Assembly: GCF_016802725.1 (NCBI RefSeq)
Contig: NC_052668.1
Coordinates: 27,778,001 to 27,842,000, forward strand
Source: Solenopsis invicta
Lineage: Eukaryota > Arthropoda > Insecta > Hymenoptera > Formicidae
Reading direction: 5' to 3'
DNA length: 64,000 nt
Shown here: piece after piece, positions 1-13,075 of the stretch
Layout of the letters: each line of letters begins with the position of its first letter
Position numbering within the stretch: the first letter of the stretch is position 1
Program-made: the position numbers and the translations under genes
The notes under the pieces: model-generated
What the model saw: only the letters and a program-made list of their open reading frames with translations
Database searches by the model: none
Told to the model about the DNA's origin: nothing

Positions 1-105
1 AACGGGTCGTAAAGGGCGGCCTCCTCGTCGGTCGGTCGTTCCACGAGCGGCAAGGTCGAGCCGTTCGTGACCGTAATGGGCACGTCATTTTTCTCGCACT
101 TGTAT
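1..105 (-). CDS. Internal coding exon, cut by the left window edge; candidate SLC36-type transporter N-terminus
   Basis: Read on the minus strand, a good acceptor (pyrimidine-rich stretch ending TTTTGCAG at 106-113) is followed by an open frame of 34 codons that reaches the window edge. The first base (105) completes a split codon, so the exon starts in phase 2. The peptide begins YKCEKNDVPITVTNG, continues with TLPLVERPTDEE and ends ALYDP at the edge. It is polar, with no membrane segment. Phase 2 matches the donor of the exon at 11368-11453, giving AA|A (Lys) at the joint. An acidic stretch ending in YDP just before the first membrane segment is what I remember of insect SLC36 proton-coupled amino acid transporters (pathetic group), where an HR..HPT stretch follows. 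That continuation lies outside the window, so the exon is well supported but the family is a guess. No other reading of this stretch looks coding. Confidence 0.72.
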
Positions 106-1029
106 CTGCAAAACCGGCAGCGTTAGCATACCGCGATGTAATCGTTGGCGAAAACGATTTCCGTGAATGGGACGTAAATTTTATATATTTGTATATATAT
201 ACAGGGTGTTCCCGCAAGGACGAACGTCGCTGCTTCTTTCATCTACGAGTTCGACCGGTTCGGTCAGAAACTCGAGACATCTCTAATCGCGATAATTATA
301 GAGAGTCGAGAAAACAAAAAGATATATCTCAATGAGCTCCCGTCGACAGGTTGACATCTCGAAGAGCGCGCAGATGAAAGAAGAACGGCGGAGGAGGGGG
401 AAGTTCTGCGACGTCCACACGTACATTTATATTTGTACATATATATTTATCTTGCGCGTGGGATTAAGTGTTACGTAGGACCTGGTTCTGTTCTACACGG
501 TACGACGTTTTCCCCGTGCCCGCGATTTCCATCACGACTTAATGCGAGGGGGGAGCATAATGAGAGAGTGTGCCGTTGGTAGGAGGATTCTCTTTCTCGC
601 GCGTTCGCATGCCGAGGGAGACGGAGAGTGGAGGCGCAGACAGGACGCGAGACGCATGCGAGGAGCATGCATTCGGGGCATCCGCTGCCGCGGCAAGGAT
701 TTTGGCAATCTCTAACGACGGTGATTTCATCCGCGAGTTAATGGGAGTTTCGTATTACCTCATTATTACGAGCCCCTACATAAAAAGGAAAAATTAAGCG
801 TCTTCGATCAAGCCGAACATTCGATACATCGCGCGCAGAATGCGATATTAATGCGCAAAGCCGGGAAAAAAGACGCATCGAAGGAAGTATCGAAACGGCG
901 AAATATGTCCAATCTAAGAACACGAAAATTTCCGAAAGCTATCCGAGCGCTAGCATGGAGGGACGTTCCTTCCACTCATCGTTTTTATATTGGCTTTTAA
1001 AGAGAAGAGTTTTTTCCAATTATGCACAG

Positions 1030-2270
1030 TAAAAGAGAACATTTTTATTTGAAAATATCTTTATTTTCGAAATCTCAAATATTGAAGAGATTATGCAAAC
1101 ATAAATAAATTGCTCACATGAATAATGCTTTTATTAAGATAAATATATTCTTATTATTCTAGAATAATAACCTTCATGAATCAAGAGGAAAAAATATCGG
1201 ATAAGAAAGTAATGATATCTTCAAACTAAGAATTAGAAATTTTTAATATTATTATTATTATTATAAAAACGTTAAATGGATAAAGCTGATGAAGGTATGG
1301 CGCGGTTATAAATACAAAAATTAAAATATCAAGACTTTCATTAAACTTTAAAAAAAACCGTCATTAAACATATAAAACAAATGTGTGAACTCTTCTGCTG
1401 GTCACCTTCAACACCTTCATAAGAAAAATCTGTAAAAGTCACAAATTTCAAACATGATTTAACATAAAGAGGTTTTGTATAGTTTTATTGTATTTTTTAA
1501 GAACAATATATTCTGATTCGATAATAATTTTTGTGATTTGAAAGGAAAAATAATAATTAAACCAATAAAATGTTCAAATTTTTAAACATTATTATCAAAA
1601 CAATCATACTTTGCTTTCTAGACAACTTTTATAATGTCAAAATAAAAATATGTTCTTTGAAATATTATTTGAAGATTATTAAATTCTTTAAAGAAAATTA
1701 ACATATACCTAAGCAAGATTAAGTTATTGTTTCATATAAGCAAAAATATAATTACTTGCATACACAAAAGAAAACATTCAATTGTTTTAAGATTATCTTT
1801 ATTTTCAAAATGTTAAAATATTGACATGAGATATAACACTAAAGTAGATGTAATTTGCTTACATGAAAAAATGTTGTTTTTAGGTTCATAAAAAAAAATA
1901 TATTACCATTATTCAATTTATAACTTTAATTAGTTGAGAAGAAAAATAATGCTGAATTGAAAGTAACATTTTTAAACTAAGAATTAGAACTTTTTAATAT
2001 CATTATTATCAAAACAATCATATTGTACTCCTTAAATGGCTATCATAATATTAAAGTAAAAGTATATTAATTGCTGAGAAATTAAAATTATCAAATTCTT
2101 TAAATAAGAAATGAAATTACACACAAGCAGAATTGTCAGGTAAAAATATATTATTTCTTTCTTATATGCGAAACAGTGATTGTTGAAAAGAATATATTAG
2201 TCTCATCCTTATGTAAATTTTGAAATTTTACTTTCAAATTAATACTCACCTTTTAGATACGATTAGAGAA
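1030..2270. repeat. Dispersed AT-rich repeat family, two copies in tandem (further copies at 21350-21840 and 24290-24640)
   Basis: Two diverged copies follow one another (about 1030-1770 and 1770-2270). Both contain an ATATCTTTATTTTC-like block, then AAACTAAGAATTAGAA.TTTTTAATAT.ATTATTAT, then ACAATCATA and a TTAAATGATT-like block, then TTATATAAGCAA-type motifs. The same order of blocks recurs at 21350-21840 and 24290-24640. No long open frame is present. The family type is unknown; it is most likely an old non-autonomous element. Confidence 0.6.
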
Positions 2271-3627
2271 GACGAGTTATACTTTTGTATTTTTTCAAGT
2301 TTCCGCAGGCGTGAAGATAAGGAATAAAAGCCTGTTATTAAGTGATTGCGCAAATTGCAGAGCAGAAACTATCTAGAATTTCATCTCCTAGATTGGACAA
2401 ACCTCACGTCGCACGTATGCCTGAATAATGTAAACGTTTTACGAATACTTAAACTGTTCGTTGAATTTTTCAACGGCTGCTTCTCCTTCTGCGTCTGACT
2501 CTCCGTCCGTTTGCACCGAGAGAAGATCGTGGACGTAAGTAACGATAATCGCAAGTTTTAGCGGTTTACGCGTTTATGAAACACACGCTGAGTGGTTGCG
2601 AATTGGTTACCCAGAATTTTACGAATCCATTGAAATCTGTATTTTCAGATCCGTTCTTACGAGTCGATTTGCATTCGAAGAATTGAAAAAACATGTTTGT
2701 TACTATATCGAGAGTTATCGGGAAAATATGAATATTTCAAGAACAAGAAAACGCGTCATAAACGGCATGTGCTTCGTTCACAATACTTTATTTCATTACC
2801 GTGTCGGTCAACATTATCATATCTATTCTCTCGGCGCGTCTACTCGCGTCCGCCAGCCCTTTCTGAAATACACGTGAGAAAGGAAGCGCGCAGCGCGAGC
2901 CCGCGTCGTTTTGTCGCCAGCGTAAACGCGTGTGAAACGAATAGCACTGACTCATTGTCGAACCGCAATCGCCGATCGTAATCTAAAGCGAAATTATTTA
3001 CACGCGACTGTTTCTTTATTTTTTCTTTTTTTTTTTATTTAGCACAATTTCAGTGAATCCGAATCAGATGACTCAGATCGCGGTCGGAATTTTAAAGCGA
3101 AGAATCGCAGAATATCGTTTTGTTGTTGAAATTTCGCGACGATAATAGCGCCGAATGCGCTGAATTCGCGCATTCCGCGTGGCCACACGTGTAAACGACG
3201 GCTCGCGTTACCCGTTCTCTTTTCCCCACGTTCTCTGCATCACGCTCGACTGCAAACACACGATTACACCCTGAAAAGTGGAATGACAGATAGAACGGAT
3301 TCTGAGAGGAGGCACGACGCGTCGGCACATTAATAATTGACGGTTATTTGAAACATGCAGACACATCCTCGTTTTCGTAAATGGCGTCCCACAAGTCGCA
3401 GGGAATTTTCTTTCTTCGACCTACAGTCGATCGAAAACGCGAGTATTCGTACGATGTACGAGTAATTTGCTCTGTATGTATGATATATGTATGCGCATGT
3501 GTATCGCGAGGTACTGTGTATGCACAAAGAGAACTTTCTCTTAGAACTTACCCTTAAAGTAATGGTAATCGTGGGACCAAACGAACGCAAAAGAATTTTA
3601 CTAGAAGAGAAGATTTGTGCCCTGACA

Positions 3628-3660
3628 GCCATTATTGTGCAACTAATGCACAATAATGGC
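3628..3660. repeat. Perfect 14-bp hairpin
   Basis: GCCATTATTGTGCA at 3628-3641 and its exact reverse complement at 3647-3660 flank a 5-base loop (ACTAA). The surrounding sequence does not extend the palindrome. Confidence 0.85.
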
Positions 3661-4019
3661 GTTATAAATTCATGAAAATTTTATAATAATACGCTATAAC
3701 GCTGCAGTGTTATTGGAACAAAATTTCTGAATAATATTAAATAATCTGTTAAAAATTAGAAAAATTCAAATTTCAAAAATATTTTTCAATTATTTCAAAA
3801 GCAATATTACCTGTTATTTAAAAATTTCCCCATGACAAATGTATAATATTTCTACATTATAATTTGGGAAAAATTAAAATGCAACATCGTTATATTTTTA
3901 TCAAAAAATTATCTCAAAATTAATTGGACAGCTAGTTTAATTATCAGTATATGGAAAAGGTTGCTACTTTTACTTTTAAATGTTGTCTTATTAAGGTGGA
4001 TATTACATAAGCCGTAAGT

Positions 4020-4640
4020 ATTATGGCCATTCGTACTGCGTTATTAGATGACGAACTCTAGTAATTACTTGTGGAATCATTGTAGCCTACCATTACATAG
4101 TAGCGCTAATATGCCAATATACAAAGCAGCATTTGTTATAAGACATTTTTACTTTCGAGCATTTAAAAATTGTTTCAAGGTACATTTTAACATTTAATTA
4201 TACACATTTCCTCATTCTTTTTAAACTTAAGCGTATTATCTTACGAATGTATGTACACTCGAGTGTCTTTCTTATTATTTAAAAATTTTACTTTTTCTTC
4301 GGTTGTACACATTTCGACTCATGCAAAGTTAAACAATAACATGGAATTTTGCTAAAGTGGGCCGTTATGCGTAGCGGGAAAACTAATATTATGGGTATAT
4401 TGACCACTCGTATTATCTTTGAATTCTAATAATTACTTATGGGATCATTTGTTTAATAATCTTAATTCTTCACATGTACTTCCTCATTGTTTTTAAACAT
4501 GAGCATATTATCACATGAATATTTATAGATTCGAGTATTTTTTGTGATATAACTTTTTTTGTCTATACACATTTCGAGCTAAGCAAAGTTAAACAATAAC
4601 ATAGAATTTTGCTAATATGGAACCTTTTATGTGTACCGAT
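4020..4640. repeat. Dispersed repeat, paralogous to 54660-54990
   Basis: The blocks CTAGTAATTAC, GCCAATATACA, TTGTTATAA.ACATTTTTA, TTTCAAGGTACATTTTAACA and TCTTTTTAAACTTAAGC occur in the same order and orientation at about 54690-54900. A second partial internal copy starts near 4420 (TAATAATTACTTATGGG). No coding potential is seen. Confidence 0.6.
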
Positions 4641-5907
4641 ATCTCAATAAGCCTATGTAGTCTATTTTTCAAAGTCTTCATTCTACAATATTATATTATT
4701 TTTAATAAATATAAAATTTCATAATAAAACACAATCGCTTTTTTTAATTAAAACAATTTTTAAATTTACTCTTGATAGCTATGTTCATATATGATTCTTG
4801 TTATATATTAATAAGTTAGATATTATTGTAAACAGTTACCTTCTTTCAAGATGATTATTTAGGTAATTTTGGGAATTTCGAAGTTTTGGGTAAAGACAGT
4901 ACTGATATAGAAGATGGAAAATGTACGTGGCTGGTTACTCAAGTTCTTCAACGCGTCACCCCGGAGCAACGTAAAATTTTAAAAGTGAATATCGTTATTT
5001 AAATCTGTCGTCTCGCCGATAATCTATTCGTATTTTTTTTTCTTTTCCACACAGAAACGGAGTTTCAAATCCCGAGAAAATAAGACACGTAAAACAGATA
5101 TTGATCTGAGTTTGCCAAACGCTTGCTAATGCGCAAACAGATGTATAACGTAATAAGTGCACGCATGCAGCAAATATTATTCGGACTTCTAGACAGCCTT
5201 TTCTTAGATTTACTAGGCAAGCTTTATCACAGGTCATTATGAAATCGTCGTTTATATTGAAAATACAAACTGCATTAATACATTATTATTATAAATTTAG
5301 AATTAAGTTAGAATAAAGTAAACCGACATTGTCTGACAATATGTTGAAATATCACGTAACGTTATTTTTAAAATGCAAAATCAAGATCTTTCATGAATTT
5401 TATGTATAAGAAAATATTCCATTTTAATTGAATAATTCCTGAAGTATTTAGTATCATCATTTTTTTAGTCTTCTCATAATGCATAATTTTTGTTTCATAA
5501 AATATTTTTAAAAAAATATTACCATAGAAACAAATTACCAAGAATTTTTTATTAAAAAACTTTCATATAAAAAAAATAATTAAATGCTGTAATTATATCT
5601 CTCTTTGCTGCGCGTTCACTTGGCGCGAGACGCGACCGCGCCTCTTGATAAAACAGGGATGGCACGCGAAACAAAACTTGCGCTTCAAAAAATAAACATT
5701 GTTCTCTTTTATATCTTTTAAATCTTTTGAAATACAAATAATTCAAAACAATACGGATTACTCTCCGGAAAAATTTGTTAAATATAATTCTATATAATTA
5801 GCATATAAGTTTCATATATATTTATACGTAATTATATATAATTATGTATAAAATATATCCATGTATATATAAAAAAAAATATAAAAAAATATATATATAT
5901 ATATATA

Positions 5908-6059
5908 CATACAGGATGATTATTAATGAATGTCCCCACTTTTTATCATAGGAGCACGCATTTGTAATTTCTAATATAATAATATGTTAAAAATACGTAT
6001 CCGTCGGTAATTCATGCACTTATGGTAAAAAGTAGAGACATTCATTAATAATCACTCTG

Positions 6060-6063
<4 letters not shown>
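5908..6063. mobile_element. Palindromic mariner-type MITE inserted in an AT microsatellite
   Basis: The first about 50 bases (CATACAGGATGATTATTAAT onward) are repeated inverted at the end (CATTCATTAATAATCACTCTG, TATG), with only a few mismatches. The termini ACAGGATG and CACTCTGT abut TA, as expected for mariner-type target choice. AT dinucleotide runs lie on both sides, so it appears to have inserted into a simple repeat. It is 156 bp long and has no coding sequence. Confidence 0.75.

Positions 6064-6065
<2 letters not shown>

Positions 6066-6107
<42 letters not shown>
6066..6107. repeat. (AT)n microsatellite
   Basis: An uninterrupted AT run of about 21 units next to the MITE at 5908-6063. 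Confidence 0.9.
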
Positions 6108-6112
<5 letters not shown>

Positions 6113-7391
6113 GTGTATATAAAAAATTCGTCTTTTTGAACTATAAATATTACAAAATTATAGCAAAATTCTTCCATGTTGTCCAGCGATTACCATGGTT
6201 TTAAAAGCAAATTCTTTCTACATGTGCGTGTGTGTCACGTGTGTATAAGGTAGAAAGAGAGAAGAAGGGGGTAGCGCACTTTCATGTATGTTAGGATTGT
6301 TAAAAAAAAAATACAAGACTGTATAGGTGTCTAGGTATTATAGGTACCCGTCTTTTAGGTGCGGTAGTTTCTCTCCCGTAGTCGTGCGAAACTTTCTGTC
6401 GAGAAAACGCCCCGGGATTAGAGTCTGTATGTGTCCCGGTCGTCACGCGTTACAACGTGACCGTGGGGATTCAACGCGTCGCGTTACAGGCGTAATACAT
6501 ACAGAGGGGCAGCCGCAACCACCGCACTGCATCACCGCGACGCCCAGCGCCACGACGCAGTACGACGACTAACAAGCCTCCTTTTTGCTTGCCGAGCCTT
6601 TCGCACGTGGCCGAGCATTTTTTTTGTTTTGTTTATTTTTTTCTTTTTTTTATTTCGTTTTTTCGCTTTTACACACGTCGATATAGATCTATCACCGAAT
6701 CCGATATGCCAATACGTCTCGGCTCTCGGCCACGGATTTTGCAACCGTCCGATGATATTTTCGTGTCGCGTCCAAGTCGGCATCGCGTCGACGTCGCGTC
6801 GCGTCGTCATTTCGTGCAAGTTTTGATCGAGCTAAAGTATCAAAAAAGCGTCGATCCGCATTTTCTTATTTTTTTCTCAACGATCGTATCTTTTTTTTTT
6901 GTTCTCTTTCGTTATTCGCAGAGCACTTTCATAGAGCCCGAATCTATGCCCGGAGTTTATACGCTAGTCTGGAATCATATAAATGCACATATTATACAGT
7001 AAAGACAAATCCTTTATCCTCTGGGAACATATTCTGCTTTGCATACCGCATGACCTCTACACGAAGCATTCTCGATCAGCGACGGAAGAGAACTGTTAAC
7101 GATACTCCTTCTGTTGCCGTTTCTTCGCAAGCAAAGCCGGTGTTAATCGATGCAAATTACGAAATACGAATACGCGCGATAATGCAATGCAAATTGATCT
7201 GGTTAATTCGGTGTAATGGGATTTCTTCTTATTGGACAATTCCTTACGCGAATATACCGCTCGCTTAAGATAATATCACATGACAATTTAATATTTTATT
7301 CAATGTCATAATTTTCGTGACTGTCGAAATTATCGGAGAAATTGGAGAGATCTTTGTTGCGATTTAACTCGAGAATTTAATTATTTATTTT

Positions 7392-8355
7392 CAGGGTTGG
7401 GTAAGAGTTAATATTTTTTAAAATTAATTTAAGTTAAAGTTAATGGCTTATAAAATTAATTTAGTTACATTAAAAGTTGCATGAACAAAAAAATCAGTTA
7501 AAAAGTTGTTACGATTAAATTAATTTAATCCTTAACCACACTAGTTAAAAGTTCCGGATAAATTTTTTTCATATATAATTATATATAGTTATATATAATT
7601 ATGTACCAAATATGTATTAAATATTAAATATTAAAATATATATATGTTTATATATAATTATGTATAATTTTATATGGACACGTATAACTCGAGAAAAAAT
7701 TTTTGTATGTAACTATATATAATTATATATATTTATATACATTATATTTATATATGGACGTGTTTTGTATATAATTAAATATAAAAAATATTTTTTGCAG
7801 GATGTCTGATGAGAGAAATGAAATCTAACTCTGTGAATTCTATGTGGAAAAATGAAAAAAAAATAAAACAGTTGAATTTGTTACATTAGAAAAATTGTAC
7901 TTTTTTTCCCTTTGTCATTTAAATTTTAAAGAAGTAATTTAAGAAATAATTATAATTTTAAACTACAATTTTGCGAAATTGTGTGGAGTACGTTTGTAGT
8001 TAAGAGTTAAATTAATAATTAGTTTTAAAAAGTATCATTTACATTAAATTATAATATCATAAAACTTTTTAAAATTAGATTATTATAAATAACAAAACTC
8101 ATAATTATGGATTATCAAATAAATTAATATTTTATTTGTAAATTAAGTAATTATATGAAATAAACAAAGAAATATTGTTTTCTATATGAAAATGCATTTT
8201 TTTCTTTACATATAAAATTTTAACCTAAAAAAAGTTAATAAATTAACTTTCATGTGTTTTAAAAATAACTAGTTAAAAATATTAACTTACTTAAAATTAC
8301 ATTGAAATGATCAACTTTATTAATTATATTTTTAAATCGTTACTGCCCAACCCTG
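7392..8355. mobile_element. Non-autonomous DNA transposon with CAGGGTTGGGTAA termini
   Basis: It starts CAGGGTTGGGTAA and ends TTACTGCCCAACCCTG, an imperfect terminal inverted repeat of about 16 bp beginning CAG, as in many hAT-like elements. The interior (964 bp in all) is rich in GTTAA/TTAAC motifs and has no open frame. Flanks show only a rough T-rich match, so the target-site duplication is not convincing. Related TTAAC-rich remnants occur near 15960-16070, 17220-17395, 26420-26826 and 32210-32470. Superfamily assignment is inference. Confidence 0.65.
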
Positions 8356-10084
8356 CTTTATTCTAGCCACATCTTATAAGAAGTATAATTTCATCATCAT
8401 TCTGCGTAACGCATTCTTATATTACGTTAGTTGCACGCGTTGCAAGCGTGCGCTTGAAAGCCATAAATGGCTGAAAAGTGACCCCGAGGAGAGTGCGGGA
8501 ATTAAATGGAATTAGAAATCAGTCGGCCTTGGGGAGCAATTGACTGTTACGGATATTGCGTTTAGTGAAATTAGAACGGTACGAGTCGCGATACCGAGAA
8601 TAATGCCGGGAAATCCGGGATAATACATAAATGCATAAGACCGCGAAGGTGTCAAAGCTCAACCGAGCGCGCAATTCGCATAAACTACTTCAAGGTTGCG
8701 AGAATTCGCACGTGTGAAAAGTTACGTTATTGCGTAAACGGGTTCGATGAGTGACGGGTAAAACGGCAGCAGAGAGGAATCTCGTCTCGAGCGCAAAGGA
8801 TCCAAAGATTTCGTAGCGGCCGCGCCGTTAAATCGGTCGACGAAGGAAGTGAACCGTCTGCATCAACTTCCGCGATTTTATCGCCGCTCTTCTTATTTTA
8901 TCGATTACCACACTTTACGCGGAAAAGCAAAAGATAGATCACTTAGCTGTTAAGCTATCGACGACCATCGTCCCACATTTGTGGATATAAAACTTACTGC
9001 ACGTGAGGAAATGTAAATAGAACAATATTTAATAACCTTGCATTGAATATTTATATATTCAAATTCTAAACTAATATCAAATTAATTTAATTATAATTGT
9101 GATAGTGTAATTCGATAAATTAGATAAAATAGAAGCAATGCTTATGTATAAAGTTTTTTTATATCGTAACCACATTTTATTTGCATATTATAACCTTGTG
9201 CGTAACAACGAGAGAGAAACCTTTTGATTAATTGTTCGTTGTTTATCTGCCAAGTCGAGATAAGATCTTATTATAGACATATTGCTAATGTTCAACCTCG
9301 CTTGCTTATTCATGAGATGAGAGAGTAATTTTTTTTATATTATTAAGATGACAGTGATGAAACGATTCGCAGATCGTAAATTCGGCGTTAGTTTTGATCT
9401 TCAAAGCATCACTTTTTCCTCGTTGCAAATAACATCGGTTTAGCAAACCATGAAATTATTTATTCTCGTTGCTGATTAATTAACAGCGACAAATTACGAT
9501 TTACATTTTGATTATGAGAATATATTACACCTATTTTCAGAATAATAAAGAAGTTTTGAAAAAGTTACAGATGGTTTTTGTATTGCACTTAAAAACAGTA
9601 CAAAAAAAGATTTAGCGGTTTTCTACCTAGATTAAAAGCTATTTTAATAAGAAGAAGAAATATACTTTAATGGAAGTATGATAAAAAAATTGAATTTATA
9701 AATACTTTAAGTGTCCAAGATGATTTATGTACAATCATTGTTATGCAAAGTTGTTCTAAAATTAGTTGTTCTTAAATAGCTGTCTCAAATAAACAAAACT
9801 TGTTTATTTATTTACAACTAAGCCTAGAATCGTAATGAAAATTTTCATGAATTATCTTAAATAGTTAAAGTACTCATTATAAAAAAAGTTGAGAGTCTTG
9901 TCATTATTTTATAAATGTTAGTATTATAAAAACAAAAAGCGACAAATCAAATAAATGAATATAATAAATGAAATAAACTATAAAAATGTTTTGTTCAATG
10001 GAAACATAATGTTACAAACACAACTTTTGTATGAGAAGTATTCTTAGCGTTAAATTGCCATTTATTTTAACAAAATTTTTCAAA

Positions 10085-10640
10085 ATTATACCAAGATTGC
10101 ATTTGCCGAAATTCACTGTCAGTATTGAAAATCTATAGTGTACGTGTAACATAAACTATGAATTTAACATCCTGGCAATATGTATCAAAACGCAGTCAAG
10201 ATTTTCAGATCAATAATAATGCAGTATGAAAATTGTCTTACAATTATAAATTTGTAAACTTCTACAAGGAATTTCGTTAGTTATTACATAATGTAAGTTA
10301 TACGTTTCTTTTATTTTTTAACTTTAATTTTCTTTTGCGTATTGATTCAAATCCAAAAAAAATGTTTTTTGTCACATTAAATATCAAGTTTTTAAGAAAT
10401 ATAAAGATTCAAAAATAGAAATTTGAATATATTGTTTATATATTCTAAATTATTTTATTCAAGTTCGATATTAATAAAAAATCATAGATAAAACTATAAC
10501 CACATAATTTTATCTTTCATCAAAATTAAAATTAAATCATTATTATTTTATCTAAGATACATTTACATGTAATTAAACCTTATCTTTACCTAGATAATTT
10601 TCAATTATCTAAGCACAACACTGCACATTTGTAAAAATAG
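10085..10640. repeat. Dispersed repeat family, copy 1
   Basis: It shares the ordered blocks GAAATTCACTG, TAAAATCTATAGT-like, GTACGT, TTTTTAACTTTAATTTT.TTT and AGATAATTTT with 11865-12480 and with 34080-34516 plus 36570-36930. In the last copy a palindromic mariner splits the repeat. No coding sequence is present. The ends of the repeat unit are not clear. Confidence 0.65.
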
Positions 10641-11367
10641 ACGTAATACATCCTTAATCTTTTGAAAGAATGAAAATGAAGCAAGATTTAAAAGAAGTAT
10701 TTAACACCGAGAAATGTTAATAATGTAATCGCAAGAACAAGAGATGTCTATTCATATATGAAAAGAAGATATTTTTGGAAATTGCTTGGCGCCACAAACC
10801 GACATTACATCTTGAAGATTAACGAGGCATCGTACGTTCTCAATTAAATAATTTTCTCGTTCGCACAAGACGTGAAAGAACATGACACAGTAAGCAGGTA
10901 CATATCCGTACGCAACACAAACGAGCAACTTCGCAGTCGTCCAAGATTCAGCAGGCGGCCGTCAAGCATCCCTGGTGCCAGCTACGCTACGAATTCTACG
11001 TCAGCGATCAGGCGGTATGCACGATTAGTGTGTAGTACTAACAATTAGAATAGTTTAACGATAAAAACGTAGCAAAAAAAAAAACCAAAACAGGGGAGGA
11101 ATAAGTAGGTATCAATTGAAATATATAACCATAGTAATATAAAGTATAGCACAAGAAAAATGGGTAGAGTACACAGATTAACGGAAAGAACGTAAATGCA
11201 CAGTATATGATCCTCGGGTTTGTTCTCACTCACGTTTGCTTGAGCATTTGGGTTTGGCAAGAAAGCAATGGTGATGATTGGTCGTGGTAGCAGATAGTGA
11301 ACGCGCTCAACGATCGGTCGAGCCGTTCGTTCGTGTTGATTTCTTTAGCGGAATTTTGAGAACTTAC

Positions 11368-11453
11368 TTGACAAGCACCACGTCTGAGAGTTCTGTTTTC
11401 ACACCCTGCTTCTTCGGCTCGTATTCCGCTATCATCGGACGCATTGGCGTTCT
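11368..11453 (-). CDS. Internal coding exon shared by the minus-strand gene's putative isoforms
   Basis: On the minus strand an acceptor (CTCCCGTACTGTTACAG) is followed by an 86-bp open exon and a consensus donor, CAA|GTAAGT. It is read in phase 0 and ends in phase 2. The peptide starts RTPMRPMIAEYEPKKQG and ends ELSDVVLV plus the first two bases of Lys. The phase at its end fits the acceptor at 105, and the phase at its start fits the phase 0 donors at 29970 and 13223. It has a soluble, charged composition, consistent with a cytosolic N-terminus ahead of a membrane domain. Splice-site quality, length and phase agreement on both sides make it one of the surest exons here. The protein family is inferred only from the neighbouring exon at 1-105. 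Confidence 0.75.
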
Positions 11454-11864
11454 CTGTAACAGTACGGGAGGGTCGAGTTAGATTAAACGAATTACAACGT
11501 CGGCGCGTGAGGCGCGATAAGCTGCGTGTGCGTGCGCGCGAATTAATCAAGTGGGTCGAAATAAGAGCGCGTTATCGGCGAACGCGATGAATACTTTCGA
11601 ATGCACCGGGACGACGATGACCCGTTCGTAATTGTCCCCTTTGGAGGGGAGCGGTAGATTGGGACAGGTCAGTTTTGACCTCACCGCTCAGATTATGCGT
11701 GTGTTCGATGTATCAATCACGCGCTCCGTTCATTGGCGCATTTTACCGCAAGGCTTTTGCGGGCTTTACGATCCATTCAAGTTGTCGACTAGAGATGTTA
11801 GTGGCAACTATTCGGTAAAGAGTGTTTGTTGCTATCTATCTATCTATATAATATAATTTTCTGG

Positions 11865-12480
11865 ATAATCATTAAGATAAAGAAATAACTTTACCTAGAT
11901 TATTACAATGTATATTATCTTCAACTTTATTTTAAATAAAAAATGTGTTATTTTTTTTTCAAATCTGAGGTAATGTGAATAATAACGAGAATGACGAGAA
12001 TTGTCCTTAGTCTCAGTCTCCAAGTTAGCGTTTCTCTCGCAACAGGAGAATTCTTTTAATGATAACAAGATTGCGTTCCGAAATTCACTGCCAGTACTGA
12101 AAATCTATAGTGTACGTAACGTGAACTATACATTTTTAATACTGTATTATAATACTATATCCGAACGCAACCGACATTGCACAGATCTATATTAAAACTT
12201 GCGCCATAGATTCATATGTGAGTCACGTATTTCTATTTCTTAATTTTGAATTTTTATTTGCGTGTTGACTCAAATTCAAGAAGAAATATTTTTTGTCAGG
12301 TTGCTTGAAGAACACTTATTTTTAAGAAATAAAGATTTGGAAATTGTTTTGTTTTGTTCAACAGCAATGTTACTTAAAAATTATCCACAAGACTGTACGT
12401 AATGTTATCTTTTACCTAGATAAATTAGAATTAAATCATCTTTATATTATCTGAAAAAACATTTACATGTAGTTTATCTG
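11865..12480. repeat. Dispersed repeat family, copy 2
   Basis: Same family as 10085-10640 and 34080-34516: GAAATTCACTGCCAGTACTG, then AAAATCTATAGTGTACGTAA, then a TTTTTATTTGCGT-like block and the ACATTTACATGTA block, all in order. Confidence 0.65.
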
Positions 12481-12637
12481 TAATTTTAAGTTATTTAAGC
12501 GCAATACATAAATCATCGGAATGATTCTTGACGCGCGTTGCAATACATTGCGAGGAAATTAACTCGTAACACGAAAATTAAAAAGAAAAGTTATAAAATT
12601 ATGGTAAAAAGTTGGTTTAATAGTTTCAGTGGTAAAT

Positions 12638-13075
12638 TACACTCAAAAAGAAATGTTTAATTTTAAAATATTGAAATGTTTCACTTTATGTAATTTCTTT
12701 TCCTTTTTTACGTAGTTAAAAGAAGTTTTAGTTATAAACGGTGAGATTTAAAATACTGAAACGTTTAAAACCGACATCTTCAACAGCTTTAAATCTTTTA
12801 GTGCTTTAAAATTAAACGCTATTTATGTAACGTTTATAACAATACTAAAATCTTTAACGGTTTTAAATGTTTTACGTACATTTCTACCAACGTAAATTAA
12901 CTTTAATCTCCGTTTAACTTGCTCTTTATCTTTTTCCAATTCTTAGAAATAGATAAAAATAAAGTAAAATCTACATTCGTAGGAATGTATATTAGCGTGT
13001 TAATGTATTTAAAAAAATAGAGACAAAAATAAAACTTATTTAACATTTTAAACACTTTGTTTTTTTCTCAGTGTA
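12638..13075. mobile_element. MITE with TACACTGAGAAAA-type ends
   Basis: It starts TACACTCAAAAAGAAATGTT and ends with the inverse, TTTTTTTCTCAGTGTA. The subterminal TTTAAAATGTTTAA blocks are also inverted. The interior is rich in TTTTAAA motifs and has no open frame. The element at 35414-35636 has related ends (TACACTGTGAAAAAAA), suggesting one family. Confidence 0.55.

Larger units (their letters stand above)
106..11367 (-). other. Long intron between two coding exons of the minus-strand gene
   Basis: The donor at 11367 and acceptor at 106 have matching phase (2), so this 11.3-kb stretch is best read as one intron. It contains an isolated mariner-type end near 200 (ACAGGGTGTTCCCGC), dispersed repeat copies at 1030-2270, a hairpin at 3628-3660, a repeat at 4020-4640, a palindromic MITE at 5908-6063, an AT microsatellite, a CAGGGTTGGG-ended element at 7392-8355 and a repeat at 10085-10640. 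CpG-richer patches at 2380-3340, 6320-7260 and 8400-8960 have no exon that I can support. The longest frames there are unremarkable in composition. Confidence 0.55.

Noticed and set aside
2439..2541. Minus-strand stretch VHDLLSVQTDGESDAEGEA ending in KYS and a stop
   Set aside because: It looks protein-like, but no AG acceptor lies between the upstream in-frame stop and the frame, and no ATG starts it. The exons at 11368 and 1-105 already join in phase around it.
3549..3653. Minus-strand MAVRAQIFSSSKILLRS frame ending at a GTAAGT donor in phase 0
   Set aside because: The following exon (1-105) needs a phase 2 donor, and the stretch overlaps a hairpin. Probably chance.
6490..6571. Plus-strand frame VIHTEGQPQPPHCITATP ending in QYDD and a stop, after a possible acceptor TTACAG
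   Set aside because: It could be a last exon of a plus-strand gene, but no partner exon with a donor is visible upstream and it is short. Not supported enough to list.
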